A DNA stretch of 64,000 nucleotides from positions 62,001 to 126,000 of the forward strand of contig DATENU010000011.1 of the NCBI GenBank assembly GCA_035274845.1, in the 5' to 3' direction. A model generated the notes under the pieces. It had not been told where the DNA came from. It did no database searches and worked only from the letters and a program-made list of their open reading frames with translations. Shown one piece after another: positions 36,001-44,333 of the stretch (its first letter is position 1; the number at the start of each line of letters is the position of its first letter). Origin of the DNA: Chthoniobacterales bacterium. GTDB taxonomy: Bacteria; Verrucomicrobiota; Verrucomicrobiia; Chthoniobacterales; UBA10450. Position numbers and translations under genes: made by a program.

Positions 36001-36474
36001 TTCCACCGTCGCCACCGCCATCGCCGCCATGCCTTCGCCTCGGCCAATCGCGCCCAGGCCTTCGTTCGTGGTTGCTTTGATGCTGACGCGCGCGGTGTCG
36101 AGATGAAGGGCAGCGGCAATCTTTTCCCGCATCGCCGGAATGTGGGGCGCAATCTTCGGCGCTTCCGCTATCAAAGTCGCATCCACGTTCACCGGGCGGG
36201 CATGAATCTGGCCGAGAAGCGCGGTCACCCGCTGCAGGATAGCGATGCTGCTGATCCCGCGAATCGATTCGTCGGTGTTCGGAAAATGATGGCCGATGTC
36301 GCCTTCGCCGACTGCACCGAGCAAGGCATCGGCGATCGCGTGGCAGATGACGTCCGCGTCCGAGTGCCCTTCGAGGCCGCGCTCGTGCGGGATCTCCACG
36401 CCGCCCAGGATTAGTTTGCGCCCGACCGCGAGGCGATGCGCGTCGTAACCGTTGCCAACCCGGATCGTGCTCAC
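35992..36474 (-). CDS. ispF: 2-C-Methyl-D-erythritol 2,4-cyclodiphosphate synthase
   Basis: This MEP-pathway enzyme of 160 residues has RVGNGYDAHRL with the metal-binding Asp-x-His, the family stretch EGHSDADVICHAIADALLGA, IGHHFPNTDESIRGISS and the C-terminal KATTNEGLGAIGRGEGMAAM. Its start overlaps the suhB stop by four bases. Its 3' end runs into the repeat at 35926-36000, and the last two codons and the stop come from it. Confidence 0.95.
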   Translation of the reverse strand: MSTIRVGNGYDAHRLAVGRKLILGGVEIPHERGLEGHSDADVICHAIADALLGAVGEGDIGHHFPNTDESIRGISSIAILQRVTALLGQIHARPVNVDATLIAEAPKIAPHIPAMREKIAAALHLDTARVSIKATTNEGLGAIGRGEGMAAMAVATVEME

Positions 36475-37217
36475 AATTTCAAATCGATCACGCCGTTCGA
36501 CGCGATAATGCTGTATTTATCTTTCATATCCGTGCGAGGCTTGAGTTCGACGGTGCCGCCGGCGGTCTCAACCAGAATCCAACCGGCCGCAATATCCCAG
36601 AGACTGATCCCTTGTTCGATGTAGGCGTCGAAGCGCCCGCAGGCAACGTAGGCCAGGTCGAGGGCCGCGCTGCCCATCAACCGGCATTTGCGCGCCCGGT
36701 GCACCATTTCCTGGAGAAGCGGCAGGCCGGCCGCAATCGTCACGCCGGTTTTGGAGAGGCCGACGGAGATGACCGCTTCAGCGAGGTCTGCGCGTTCGCT
36801 GACCCGAAAGGGCCGGCCGTTCAACATCGGCGCGGCACCTTTTTGTGCCGTCCAGGTTTCGTCCCGGATAGGATCGTGAATTACGCCCACAATAATTTCG
36901 CCGAGGTAACGCAAGGCGATTGAAACGCAAAAGTGCGGAATGCCGTAGAAAAAATTCACGGTTCCATCGAGAGGATCGACCACCCATTGGTAATCGCTGG
37001 CCTGATCGCCGACGACGCCTTCTTCGCCATACAGGGCGTGCTCCGGGAATTTTTTCAGGAGCAGATCGGTGATCAGTTCCTGGGCGCGGACATCGATCTC
37101 GAGCTTGATGTCGTGGGCTTCAGCGGATTGGACGCGAAGCGGCTGTTGAAAACTGTGCCGGAGCAGTTCGCCCGCGGCGCGGGCAGCCTCCACCGCCGCG
37201 TCGAGGTAATGCGTCAT
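36471..37217 (-). CDS. Inositol monophosphatase family protein
   Basis: This Mg-dependent sugar-phosphate phosphatase of the IMPase/SuhB group has 248 residues. The metal-binding motif is WVVDPLDGTVNFFYGIPHFC, with upstream EEG in YGEEGVVGD and downstream WDIAAGWILVETAGG. The exact substrate (inositol-1-phosphate, histidinol phosphate or other) cannot be told from sequence. It is the first gene of a two-gene unit with ispF. Confidence 0.88.
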   Translation of the reverse strand: MTHYLDAAVEAARAAGELLRHSFQQPLRVQSAEAHDIKLEIDVRAQELITDLLLKKFPEHALYGEEGVVGDQASDYQWVVDPLDGTVNFFYGIPHFCVSIALRYLGEIIVGVIHDPIRDETWTAQKGAAPMLNGRPFRVSERADLAEAVISVGLSKTGVTIAAGLPLLQEMVHRARKCRLMGSAALDLAYVACGRFDAYIEQGISLWDIAAGWILVETAGGTVELKPRTDMKDKYSIIASNGVIDLKL

Positions 37218-37279
37218 GTGGAACCTAATAGGATCAACGGCCTCGCCCTGCCAACTGATTTCGTCTCGCGGCCTGCCCC

Positions 37280-37318
37280 AAAAAAAAACCGGGAGGAGAA
37301 AATTAATTCTCCTCCCGG
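37280..37318 (-). terminator. Rho-independent terminator of the small basic gene
   Basis: A perfect 12-bp stem (CCGGGAGGAGAA with TTCTCCTCCCGG, 6-base loop) is followed on the minus strand by nine Ts. It lies about 60 bases after the stop of the small basic gene at 37380. Confidence 0.85.
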
Positions 37319-37379
37319 GTTGAAGTTATTGTTTTGGAACTACGAAAAGCTCCGTAGCTCGTGAGCGAATCAAATGAAA

Positions 37380-37451
37380 CTAGTGTTTCTTTTTCTTCGC
37401 AGCCGCCTTTTTCTTGGCGGGAGCTTTCTTTGCTTTTTTCTTAGCTGCCAT
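37380..37451 (-). CDS. Tiny Lys/Ala-rich basic protein (histone-tail-like)
   Basis: This 23-residue open frame begins MAAKKKAKKAPAKKKAAAKK and continues with three residues KKH. It is made almost only of Lys, Ala and one Pro, like the Lys-rich tails of histone H1 and chlamydial Hc proteins, so nucleic-acid binding is likely. It has a purine-rich ribosome-binding site (AAAGGGGGGAT) about 8 bases upstream and a strong terminator downstream, so it looks like an independent, well-expressed gene, not noise. It is separated from coaB by 84 bases. Confidence 0.65.
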   Translation of the reverse strand: MAAKKKAKKAPAKKKAAAKKKKH

Positions 37452-37516
37452 ATCGACTAATCCCCCCTTTCGGTCCGCTGTCGCGGTGGGTTGGTGAAGG
37501 ATTTTTTTAACTTCAC

Positions 37517-37532
37517 TTACTGTTGTCAGTAA
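37517..37532. promoter_or_regulatory. Palindrome upstream of the small basic gene
   Basis: TTACTG-TTGT-CAGTAA is a perfect 6-bp-arm inverted repeat just after the coaB stop. On the minus strand a perfect TTGACA (37554-37549) lies 17 bases before its right half, so the palindrome overlaps a possible -10 region (TACTGA, a poor match). It may be a promoter with an operator. Confidence 0.3.
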
Positions 37533-37535
37533 TCA

Positions 37536-38189
37536 TCACGATTTTTTTGTCAAACTTTTTTCGAACATCTTTGCAATTATTTTCACGAGCTCGCGCGCGA
37601 TTATTTTTTTCGGAGCGCGAGAAATTTTCTTCGTTTCGCCGTTTCGGAAGAAAATCAGGACTTCATTTTCGTCGCTTTCCATTCCCGAATCTTTTCCGCT
37701 GACATCGTTCGCCACCATCAGATCGCAATTCTTTCTCAGCAGTTTTTCCCGCGCATTTATTTTCAGATCGTGTGTCTCGGCGGCGAAACCGACCACGAGA
37801 TATCGGCGATTATCCTTCGGTAACGAGGCGAGGATGTCGCGGGTGGCAATCAATCGAAGGGCGAAGGGCGCGTTTCGCTTTTTCATTTTGCGGGGACTGA
37901 CCGCGGCCGGTTTGTAATCCGACACGGCTGCGCACATCACGAGAACGTCGCAAGTGGGCACGGCGCGCTGCACAGCGTCATGGAGTTCGTCGCTCGTCGT
38001 GATTGAAACAAAGGTGGCCTCGGGCGGCGGCGCGATGGCGGCGGGTCCGGAGATGAGCGTAACTTCATTGCCCTGCGCGAGCGCCGCTTCCGCAATGGCG
38101 TAGCCCATTTTTCCCGAAGAACGATTGCTGATGAAGCGAACCGGATCGATCGCTTCCCGCGTGGGACCGGCCGTAACGACGAACCTCAC
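37536..38189 (-). CDS. coaB: Phosphopantothenate-cysteine ligase (CoaB)
   Basis: It joins cysteine to 4'-phosphopantothenate in CoA synthesis. The 217 residues from GTG 38189 contain RFVVTAGPTREAIDPVRFIS, NRSSGKMGYAIAEAAL, CAAVSDYKP and VGFAAETHDL, then NDVSGKDSGMESDENEVLIF. The start was chosen because GTG overlaps the coaC stop (GTGA) and the family begins right there; longer open frame upstream has no family similarity. In most bacteria coaB and coaC are fused; here they are two overlapping genes. Confidence 0.9.
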   Translation of the reverse strand: MRFVVTAGPTREAIDPVRFISNRSSGKMGYAIAEAALAQGNEVTLISGPAAIAPPPEATFVSITTSDELHDAVQRAVPTCDVLVMCAAVSDYKPAAVSPRKMKKRNAPFALRLIATRDILASLPKDNRRYLVVGFAAETHDLKINAREKLLRKNCDLMVANDVSGKDSGMESDENEVLIFFRNGETKKISRAPKKIIARELVKIIAKMFEKSLTKKS

Positions 38190-38749
38190 GCGATCAATCG
38201 ATCCTGGCGCGCCAGCAGGAATTCCGCGCGGAACGCGATGTCGTCCACTTTCCATAGCCGGCCGACGCCTTCGTATCCGCACGCGAGCATTCCTTCTTCC
38301 GGCCCGATAAACTCGACTCCGCGCGTTTTCAGCGTGTCGACGTTTTTCTGGGTGGCCGGATGCTCCCACATTTTGCCATTCATGGCCGGCGCCACCAAGA
38401 GCTGAGCGCGAGTGGCGAGCGCAATGGCCGCGAGCGGATGACCGGCCAGGCCATGGGCGAGCTCGGCGATCACGTTCGCAGTCGCAGGAGCGATCACCAA
38501 AAGATTAGCGCGGTCCGCCAGATCGATGTGTCCCGGACGCCAACTTTCCTTTTCATCAAAGAAACTCGTGGTGACCGGATTCTTGGAAAGCGTCTGGAGC
38601 GTCAGCGGCGTGATGAACTCGACGGCGTCCCGCGTCATCACGACGAAAACGTCGTGCCCCTGCTTTACGAGCAAGCTCGCGAGTTCGGCGGATTTGTAGG
38701 CGGCAATCGAACCGGTGACGCCGAGGACGACGGTCTTTGATTTGCTCAT
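38186..38749 (-). CDS. coaC: Phosphopantothenoylcysteine decarboxylase (CoaC)
   Basis: This FMN-dependent decarboxylase of CoA synthesis has 187 residues. It begins TVVLGVTGSIAAYKSAELAS (flavin-binding), has the FMN/His region WRPGHIDLADRANLLVIAPA, then PAMNGKMWEHPATQKN and the Cys-containing flap EEGMLACGYEGVGR. The start ATG overlaps the gmk stop (ATGA). It is split from coaB by a four-base overlap. Confidence 0.92.
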   Translation of the reverse strand: MSKSKTVVLGVTGSIAAYKSAELASLLVKQGHDVFVVMTRDAVEFITPLTLQTLSKNPVTTSFFDEKESWRPGHIDLADRANLLVIAPATANVIAELAHGLAGHPLAAIALATRAQLLVAPAMNGKMWEHPATQKNVDTLKTRGVEFIGPEEGMLACGYEGVGRLWKVDDIAFRAEFLLARQDRLIA

Positions 38750-39357
38750 GACAGCTTCAGCCTCCGGCTCAGATATCGCTCGGCTCCCATGATGTGGCGG
38801 AACTTTTGCAGATCTTCCTCCATCGATTTGCTGATGATGGTGTAACGATAATCCCGCCACAGCTCCATTTCACGAGCTGCGGTGACGATTCGCGATTCGA
38901 TTTGCTCCGGCGTTTCAGTTCCGCGTTTGGTCAGCCGTTTCCGCAATTCATCCAGGTCCGGCGGCATGATGAAGACGTCGCAAAGCGCCCGCCGGATCGT
39001 TTCGTCATCAAAGTTCCGAATTGCCGCCGCGCCCTGAATGTCGACGTCGATCAGGACATCCACGCCGTTTTTCAAATTGGTAATCAGCGGCTCGCGAGTA
39101 GTCCCGTAGTGGCGCCCGTGCACGCTCGCGTGTTCCAGAAAATCGCCCTCCGCGATTCGCCCGAGAAAATCTTTTTCGGAAATGAAATGATAATCTTCCC
39201 CCTCGATCTCGCCCGCCCGGGGTGGCCGGGTCGTGCAGGAAACCGAATATACAAAATCGGGAGTCTGTCGCAGCGCATCGCAGAGCGTCGTTTTGCCCGC
39301 CCCCGAAGGAGCGGAGACCACGAAGAGAATTCCAGTGCGGGTGAATTGATTACTCAA
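38746..39357 (-). CDS. gmk: Guanylate kinase
   Basis: It phosphorylates GMP to GDP. The 203 residues have P-loop VVSAPSGAGKTTLC, CTTRPPRAGEIEGEDYHFIS (GMP binding) and VDVLIDVDIQGAAAI. The TTG at 39357 was chosen because it overlaps the yicC stop (TTGAGTAA) and lies just before the family's N-terminus; a longer frame to 39432 would overlap yicC by 83 bases. yicC-gmk is a very common pair. rpoZ, often next, is absent here. Confidence 0.92.
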   Translation of the reverse strand: MSNQFTRTGILFVVSAPSGAGKTTLCDALRQTPDFVYSVSCTTRPPRAGEIEGEDYHFISEKDFLGRIAEGDFLEHASVHGRHYGTTREPLITNLKNGVDVLIDVDIQGAAAIRNFDDETIRRALCDVFIMPPDLDELRKRLTKRGTETPEQIESRIVTAAREMELWRDYRYTIISKSMEEDLQKFRHIMGAERYLSRRLKLS

Positions 39358-40225
39358 GGTTTTGGATTTGCTCCCGGATTTTCTCCAACTCCGATTTGCA
39401 GGCAACGACATGTTGGGAAATCGAAGCGTCATTCGATTTCGCGCCGAGCGTATTCAGCTCCCGAAAAATTTCCTGGGTAATGAATTCGAGCGTGCGGCCG
39501 ACCGGCTCGTTCTTGCGGAGATGATGCGCGAATTGCGCGAGATGACTCTCCAGGCGGGTCAATTCCTCCGAGATGTCCGAGCGGTCCGCGAAAAAAGTAA
39601 CTTCCTTGAGCAAGCGTTCGTCTTCGAGCGGAAGATCGAGGCCAGCCTTTCCGATTCGCTCGATCAGGGCGCTGCGATATTTCTTCACGACTTCCGGATA
39701 CACTCCGCGGATCTCCTTGATCTCTTTGCGCAGCACCTTGAGCCGATGGATCAAGTCCTTGGCGAGATGCTTGCCCTCGCGTTCCCGCATTTTGATCAGT
39801 TCGGTGAGCGCCGCTCCCAAAGCTCGCTGGACCACTGGCCAGGCTTTATCAGCATCAATGGTTTGTTCCGGAGAACGCATCACGCCTGGGGCCTGAAGAA
39901 TGGTCCCGATCGTGATTTCGCCGGGCGCGCTCAACTCCTTTTGCAAGGTTAGCATCGCGTCGTGGTAGGAACGAGCGAGGGCGGTATCGAGCGCGAGTCC
40001 TCGGCCCCCGTTGGCGCTCTGGTGCAATTCAACGACGACGTTCATTCGGCCTCGCGAAATCCTTTCATTGATGGTCTGCCGAATGTGCGGTTCGAGTCCG
40101 GCCAGATCGCGCGGCAGATTCAGGACAATATCGCTCTGCTTCCGATTAACGGAGTTGAGTTCGACGCTGAATTTCGTCCCGTTGTGATCGGCCTCGCCGC
40201 GGCCGTAACCAGTCATGCTTCTCAT
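39350..40225 (-). CDS. yicC: YicC family protein (endoribonuclease-type)
   Basis: This conserved protein of 291 residues has N-terminal [13 protein letters not shown] and NSVNRKQSDIVLNLPRDLAG, and C-terminal VTFFADRSDISEELTRLESH, RTLEFITQEIFRELNTLGAK and VACKSELEKIREQIQNLE, all diagnostic of YicC. The E. coli protein was reported to act in RNA turnover. The start ATG overlaps the trpB stop (TAATG). Confidence 0.92.
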   Translation of the reverse strand: MRSMTGYGRGEADHNGTKFSVELNSVNRKQSDIVLNLPRDLAGLEPHIRQTINERISRGRMNVVVELHQSANGGRGLALDTALARSYHDAMLTLQKELSAPGEITIGTILQAPGVMRSPEQTIDADKAWPVVQRALGAALTELIKMREREGKHLAKDLIHRLKVLRKEIKEIRGVYPEVVKKYRSALIERIGKAGLDLPLEDERLLKEVTFFADRSDISEELTRLESHLAQFAHHLRKNEPVGRTLEFITQEIFRELNTLGAKSNDASISQHVVACKSELEKIREQIQNLE

Positions 40226-41457
40226 TAGAATCCGAAGTGGGTCGCGGCCTGGGACACATCCTTGTCTCCACGGCCGGAGCAATTCACGATAACGAGTTTA
40301 TCTGACGAAAGGGAAGGCGCGATCTTAATCAGATGCGCCAGGGCATGCGCGGTTTCAAGAGCCGGGATGATACCCTCGGTCTCGGCGAGAGTGCGAAACG
40401 CGGCCAGCGCTTCCTCGTCCGTGGCATAATCATATTCGATGCGGCCGGCGTCGCGCAGATAGCTGTGCTCCGGGCCAACCGCGGCGTAGTCGAGCCCGGC
40501 GGACACAGAATGAGTGAGCTCGATCTGGCCGTCAGCGTTGGCAAGGAGAAACGTCTTCGTGCCTTGAAGAATGCCCAGCCTGCCGCCCTGAAAACGCGCG
40601 GCATGTTTGCCTGGACGAATGCCTTCACCGCCGGCTTCTACGCCGATCATGCGGACGGATTCATCTTCCAGAAACGGATGGAAAAGCCCGATCGCATTGC
40701 TGCCGCCGCCCACGCACGCGATGAGAACGTCCGGCAGGCGGCCTTCGCGTTCCAGAATTTGGCGGCGCGTTTCGATTCCGATTACGCGCTGAAAATCGCG
40801 GACCATCATGGGGTAAGGATGCGAGCCGAGCGCCGAACCAAGGATGTAGTGGGTCGTTCGCACGTTGGTGACCCAATCGCGCATCGCTTCGTTGATCGCC
40901 TCCTTGAGCGTGGCCTGGCCGGCAGTGACGGGCACCACCTCTGCGCCTAGAAAGCGCATTCGGGCGACGTTCAGGGCCTGGCGTTCCATGTCCACGCTTC
41001 CCATGTAGATGACGCATTCGCAGCCGAAGTGAGCGGCGACGGTGGCAGTCGCCACGCCATGCTGGCCGGCGCCCGTCTCGGCAATGATACGAGACTTGCC
41101 CATTCGGCGCGCAAGAAGGATCTGGCCAAGGGCATTGTTGATCTTGTGCGCGCCGGTATGCAGCAGGTCTTCGCGCTTCAAATAAATCTTCGCGCCGCCG
41201 AGATCCTGAGTGAGGCGTTCCGCTAAATAAAGCGGCGTCGGGCGTCCCGCGAAATTGCGAAGCAATTCGTCGAGTTCGCCCTTGAACGCGGGATCGATCC
41301 TGGCGCGCTGATATTCCGCCGTCAGATCGTTCAAGGCAGACATCAGGGTCTCGGGCACGAACATGCCGCCGTAGGGACCGAAGTGACCGTGGGCGTCGGG
41401 AAGCTGTTGAACGGGATTCAAGGGGCAAACGTCCAACGCCCCACGTCCAACGTCCAA
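40225..41457 (-). CDS. trpB: Tryptophan synthase beta chain
   Basis: This PLP enzyme joins indole and serine. The body has [40 protein letters not shown] (PLP Lys in HKIN), [33 protein letters not shown] and GRGDKD near the C-terminus. The start is uncertain: the open frame begins at TTG 41457 inside a heptamer repeat, and TTG 41421 ([12 protein letters not shown]) is an alternative closer to the usual length. No ATG is available. It follows mutY by 7 bases. No trpA is adjacent. Confidence 0.92.
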   Translation of the reverse strand: MDVGRGALDVCPLNPVQQLPDAHGHFGPYGGMFVPETLMSALNDLTAEYQRARIDPAFKGELDELLRNFAGRPTPLYLAERLTQDLGGAKIYLKREDLLHTGAHKINNALGQILLARRMGKSRIIAETGAGQHGVATATVAAHFGCECVIYMGSVDMERQALNVARMRFLGAEVVPVTAGQATLKEAINEAMRDWVTNVRTTHYILGSALGSHPYPMMVRDFQRVIGIETRRQILEREGRLPDVLIACVGGGSNAIGLFHPFLEDESVRMIGVEAGGEGIRPGKHAARFQGGRLGILQGTKTFLLANADGQIELTHSVSAGLDYAAVGPEHSYLRDAGRIEYDYATDEEALAAFRTLAETEGIIPALETAHALAHLIKIAPSLSSDKLVIVNCSGRGDKDVSQAATHFGF

Positions 41458-41462
41458 CGCCG
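41428..41462. repeat. Heptamer repeat at the trpB start
   Basis: About five units of AACGYCC-type heptamers, like those in cysS and upstream of rnhC. They cover the trpB initiation region between mutY and the conserved start of TrpB. Confidence 0.6.
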
Positions 41463-41464
41463 AA

Positions 41465-42460
41465 TTAGGAGAGGCCTAACGATGGCCTGGCGAGAATCTG
41501 GTTGAGGGCACGCCGATGGGGCGACGGAACCGCAATGGAATGAAGGTCGCGCTCAGAAAACCAGCGGCGCGTCCGCGTCCGTTTTGCTTCCCGGCCGCGG
41601 TAAACCTCCAGGGTGATTCGATGATGGGTGAAGGGAAATTCGGAGCGATGCAACGGTGGCTCCGCGCGGCGGGGCATTTTTGATCGCGGCAGGATCCACA
41701 TGCCGTGCCAGCGATCCGTCGATCGTTCGAGCAGGACGCGCCCGCGCCGCAGGACGAAATCGTGAGTCTCCGTGCGAAATTCAAGCGCGCGTCGCGGTTT
41801 CTTTCGCGGCAGTGACGCTGGATCCGTCGTCCGACAATAACGCTTCACGGGACAGTGTTCACATTTGGGCTTCGCCCCACAGACGAGCGCGCCCAATTCC
41901 ATCAGGGCGGAATTGTGTTCGCCGGCGTTTTCTCCCGGGAGAAGCCGGGCAGCCGCGGACCAAAGCTGTTCTCGTCCGGCGCTGGTATCGATCGGTATTT
42001 GCAGGTCGAAGAGGCGGGAGAGAACACGCGCGATGTTTGCTTCGACGATCGGGACCGTTTCGTTGAAAGCGAATGTCGCTACCGCGTATGCCGTGTAGCG
42101 GCCAACGCCGGGCAGATCGCCGATCAAATCCGGCGATTTCGGGAAGCGACCGCCGTGTTCTCGGTTGATGGCGATAGCCGCGGCTCGCAGATTTCGGGCG
42201 CGCGAATAATAACCAAGACCCTGCCAGGCGTGGAGAACGTCTGATTCCGAGGCGGCGGCAAGAGTGGCGACACTCGGAAAGCGGCGCATCCACGCGTCAT
42301 AGTAGGGCAGAACAGTCGCGACCTGGGTTTGCTGGAGCATGAACTCGGAAACCAGAATCGCGTACGGATCCGTGGTGCGGCGCCATGGGAGATCGCGGCC
42401 GTTTTTGCGATACCAGGAAAGAAGGGAGCGGCGAAACGCGATGCGCGAGACAGGCTTCAC
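41465..42460 (-). CDS. mutY: A/G-specific adenine glycosylase
   Basis: It removes adenine mispaired with 8-oxoguanine. The 331 residues have [20 protein letters not shown] (catalytic Glu region), helix-hairpin-helix with [19 protein letters not shown], the 4Fe-4S ligand pattern [16 protein letters not shown], and a C-terminal NUDIX-like domain with [11 protein letters not shown]. Start GTG 42460. It is the first gene of the mutY-trpB-yicC-gmk-coaC-coaB cluster and diverges from rnhC across a repeat. Confidence 0.93.
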   Translation of the reverse strand: MKPVSRIAFRRSLLSWYRKNGRDLPWRRTTDPYAILVSEFMLQQTQVATVLPYYDAWMRRFPSVATLAAASESDVLHAWQGLGYYSRARNLRAAAIAINREHGGRFPKSPDLIGDLPGVGRYTAYAVATFAFNETVPIVEANIARVLSRLFDLQIPIDTSAGREQLWSAAARLLPGENAGEHNSALMELGALVCGAKPKCEHCPVKRYCRTTDPASLPRKKPRRALEFRTETHDFVLRRGRVLLERSTDRWHGMWILPRSKMPRRAEPPLHRSEFPFTHHRITLEVYRGREAKRTRTRRWFSERDLHSIAVPSPHRRALNQILARPSLGLS

Positions 42461-42468
42461 AGTTAAAA

Positions 42469-42568
42469 GGAACGTTCAACGTCCAACGTTCAACGTCCAA
42501 CTTCAGATGTCTGCATTGAACGTTGGACGTTGGATGTTGAACGTTGGACGTTGGACGTTGAACGTTCC
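42469..42568. repeat. Inverted array of heptamer repeats between mutY and rnhC
   Basis: Direct heptamers AACGTTC/AACGTCC on the left and their reverse complements on the right form a large inverted repeat whose ends are GGAACGTTCAACGTCCAACG. It fills nearly all of the divergent intergenic space, so both promoters must lie in or beside it. Confidence 0.7.
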
Positions 42569-42582
42569 CTGCCTCGACGCAG

Positions 42583-43530
42583 ATGAACTCTTACACTCAC
42601 CCGCTTACCACCGACCAGGCTGCGAAGCTTCGCGCCTTGCTCAAGGAGCTGGGCTTCGAATTCGGACAGCGCCCCTACACGCTTTTCTTCGCCCAAAAGA
42701 ACAAACTCAGCGTCGCCGTTTACGAGAAGGGGCCCAAGATTTTGCTCCAGGGGAAGGGGATCGACGAGTTCGTCCAGTTCGAGCTGGAGCCGAAGATTTT
42801 GGAGGAGGCGAAGCTCGGCTACGAAGAGGTGCACTCGCCCGAAATGTTCGAACCGCATTTCGGGGTCGACGAAAGCGGAAAGGGCGATTTTTTTGGCCCG
42901 CTCGTGATCGCGGGAGTTTATGTCGATCGCGATATCGCCCGACGGTTTCTCGAGGCCGGAATTCAAGACAGCAAACGGATTGGATCCGATGCGCGAATCC
43001 GGGAGCTGGCCAAGATTATTCGCACCACCCCCGGCGCAGTGGGCGACACCGTCGCGATCGGGCCGGAACGCTACAACGATCTCTACGAAAAGTTTGGCAA
43101 CCTCAACAGCCTGCTGGGCTGGGGCCATGCGCGGGTGATAGAAAACCTTCTCGCCAAAAAGCCGGATTGTCCGCGGGCATTGTCCGACAAATTTGCCGAC
43201 GCGCGAGTGATCGAAAATGCCCTGCTAAAGCACGGCCAGGCGATTCGGCTGGAGCAACGAACGAAAGCGGAATCCGACCTGGCTGTCGCGGCCGCTTCCA
43301 TCCTGGCCCGGGAAGCGTTTATCGACTGGCTGGAGCGCCGTGGAAAGACCATGGGCGTGAAACTCGGACGGGGCGTCTCGGCGGCGGTAAAGGACGCGGC
43401 AAAAAAACTGGTGGAAGCCGAAGGGCCTGGTGTCCTGCGGAAAGTGGCGAAGGTCCATTTTCGAACTGCGCGTGAGATCGCTCCGGCCAATTTTGCGGCC
43501 CCGGCGCCCCGGCAGGCCTGGCGAAAGTAG
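42583..43530 (+). CDS. rnhC: Ribonuclease HIII
   Basis: It cleaves RNA in RNA-DNA hybrids. The 315 residues have an N-terminal TBP-like substrate-binding domain of about 80 residues, which separates HIII from HII, then the catalytic DESGKGDFFGPLVIAGVYVD, IQDSKRIGSD and KAESDLAVAAASILAREAFI. The start ATG at 42583 was chosen as the first in-frame ATG after the heptamer repeat. The 3' end lies next to a REP-like hairpin. Confidence 0.93.
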   Translation: MNSYTHPLTTDQAAKLRALLKELGFEFGQRPYTLFFAQKNKLSVAVYEKGPKILLQGKGIDEFVQFELEPKILEEAKLGYEEVHSPEMFEPHFGVDESGKGDFFGPLVIAGVYVDRDIARRFLEAGIQDSKRIGSDARIRELAKIIRTTPGAVGDTVAIGPERYNDLYEKFGNLNSLLGWGHARVIENLLAKKPDCPRALSDKFADARVIENALLKHGQAIRLEQRTKAESDLAVAAASILAREAFIDWLERRGKTMGVKLGRGVSAAVKDAAKKLVEAEGPGVLRKVAKVHFRTAREIAPANFAAPAPRQAWRK

Positions 43531-43550
43531 CTGCGGGTAATTCGCCTCAG

Positions 43551-43572
43551 GAGCAGGCAAGCTTCCTGCTAC
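43551..43572 (-). repeat. REP-like hairpin after rnhC
   Basis: On the minus strand GTAG (43572-43569) then a short stem GCAGG-AAGCTTG-CCTGC. It is shorter than the others, but its core GCAAGCTTCC is shared with the hairpin at 51663. Confidence 0.5.
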
Positions 43573-43598
43573 CTACTTTTACCGTTCAAAGCGCATTT

Positions 43599-44333
43599 GT
43601 GGAAACCAGGCTCCTCATATTGAATGCCGATCCCGTCTTCCAAGACCGGGCGCTGGGCATTTTTGACGAAATCGACGATATCGAGACGCGTGTGGTCCGG
43701 ACGCTCGCGGAGGCGGTCAGCGTGCTCTTGGCCGAGAATTTTGATGGATTCGTGGTCGAGGGAGAGGCCCCGATCGCGATGGAACAGGCCACGAACGCCC
43801 GCCAGCATTTCCCATCCTTGAGAATCGTGTGTCTCGCTCCGAAAACCGGGGAGGCTGATTTCACAAAAACTGCCCAGCAGCAAAAAATTACAAGAATCGT
43901 TAGCAATTGCAGCGACCGAAGCCTGCGCCGGCAATTGCACACTTTTGTCCGATCGCTGGGCCAGGGTGGAACGCCCGCCGAAGGCATCGATCCTTGCCAC
44001 TCGCTCATCGGCAACCTCAACCAATTTTCAGCAGCCGAAATTCTGCAGATGAGCTGCCTCGGCCAACGCAGTGGCCGGTTTACCTTTAAATCAGGCCGCG
44101 GCAACAGCGAGATTTATCTGGCGCACGGGTCAGTCCGGCACGCGGTGTTTGGCTCGCTCGAAGGCGAGTCGGCGGTGGCTGAGATTTTCCGCTGGCGGCA
44201 GGGTCGCTTCTATTTTGAAGAAGGAATCATCAGTCAGGTGCAGACCGTGGATCGTCCGTGGGCGCACCTGCTTATCGACAATTTGCAGAAGCTCGACGAG
44301 ACCCTGGAACTTTCAGCAACAGGGCCCGTATGA
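43599..44333 (+). CDS. DUF4388 (PATAN) protein with pseudo-receiver N-terminus
   Basis: This 244-residue cytoplasmic protein has N-terminal residues 1-125 resembling a receiver fold without a clear phosphorylation site (LLILNADPVFQDRALGIFDE, then NFDGFVVEG). The C-terminal half is a DUF4388 domain: SLIGNLNQFSAAEILQMSCL, RSGRFTFKSGRGNSEIYLAH, FRWRQGRFYFEEG. DUF4388 proteins sit in signalling and motility systems in many phyla. GTG start at 43599. Its stop overlaps the next start (ATGA), so the two products probably work together. Confidence 0.78.
   Translation: METRLLILNADPVFQDRALGIFDEIDDIETRVVRTLAEAVSVLLAENFDGFVVEGEAPIAMEQATNARQHFPSLRIVCLAPKTGEADFTKTAQQQKITRIVSNCSDRSLRRQLHTFVRSLGQGGTPAEGIDPCHSLIGNLNQFSAAEILQMSCLGQRSGRFTFKSGRGNSEIYLAHGSVRHAVFGSLEGESAVAEIFRWRQGRFYFEEGIISQVQTVDRPWAHLLIDNLQKLDETLELSATGPV

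Noticed and set aside
42469-42568. Possible CRISPR array
   Set aside because: The repeat unit is only 7 bases, without unique spacers, and no cas genes are present.
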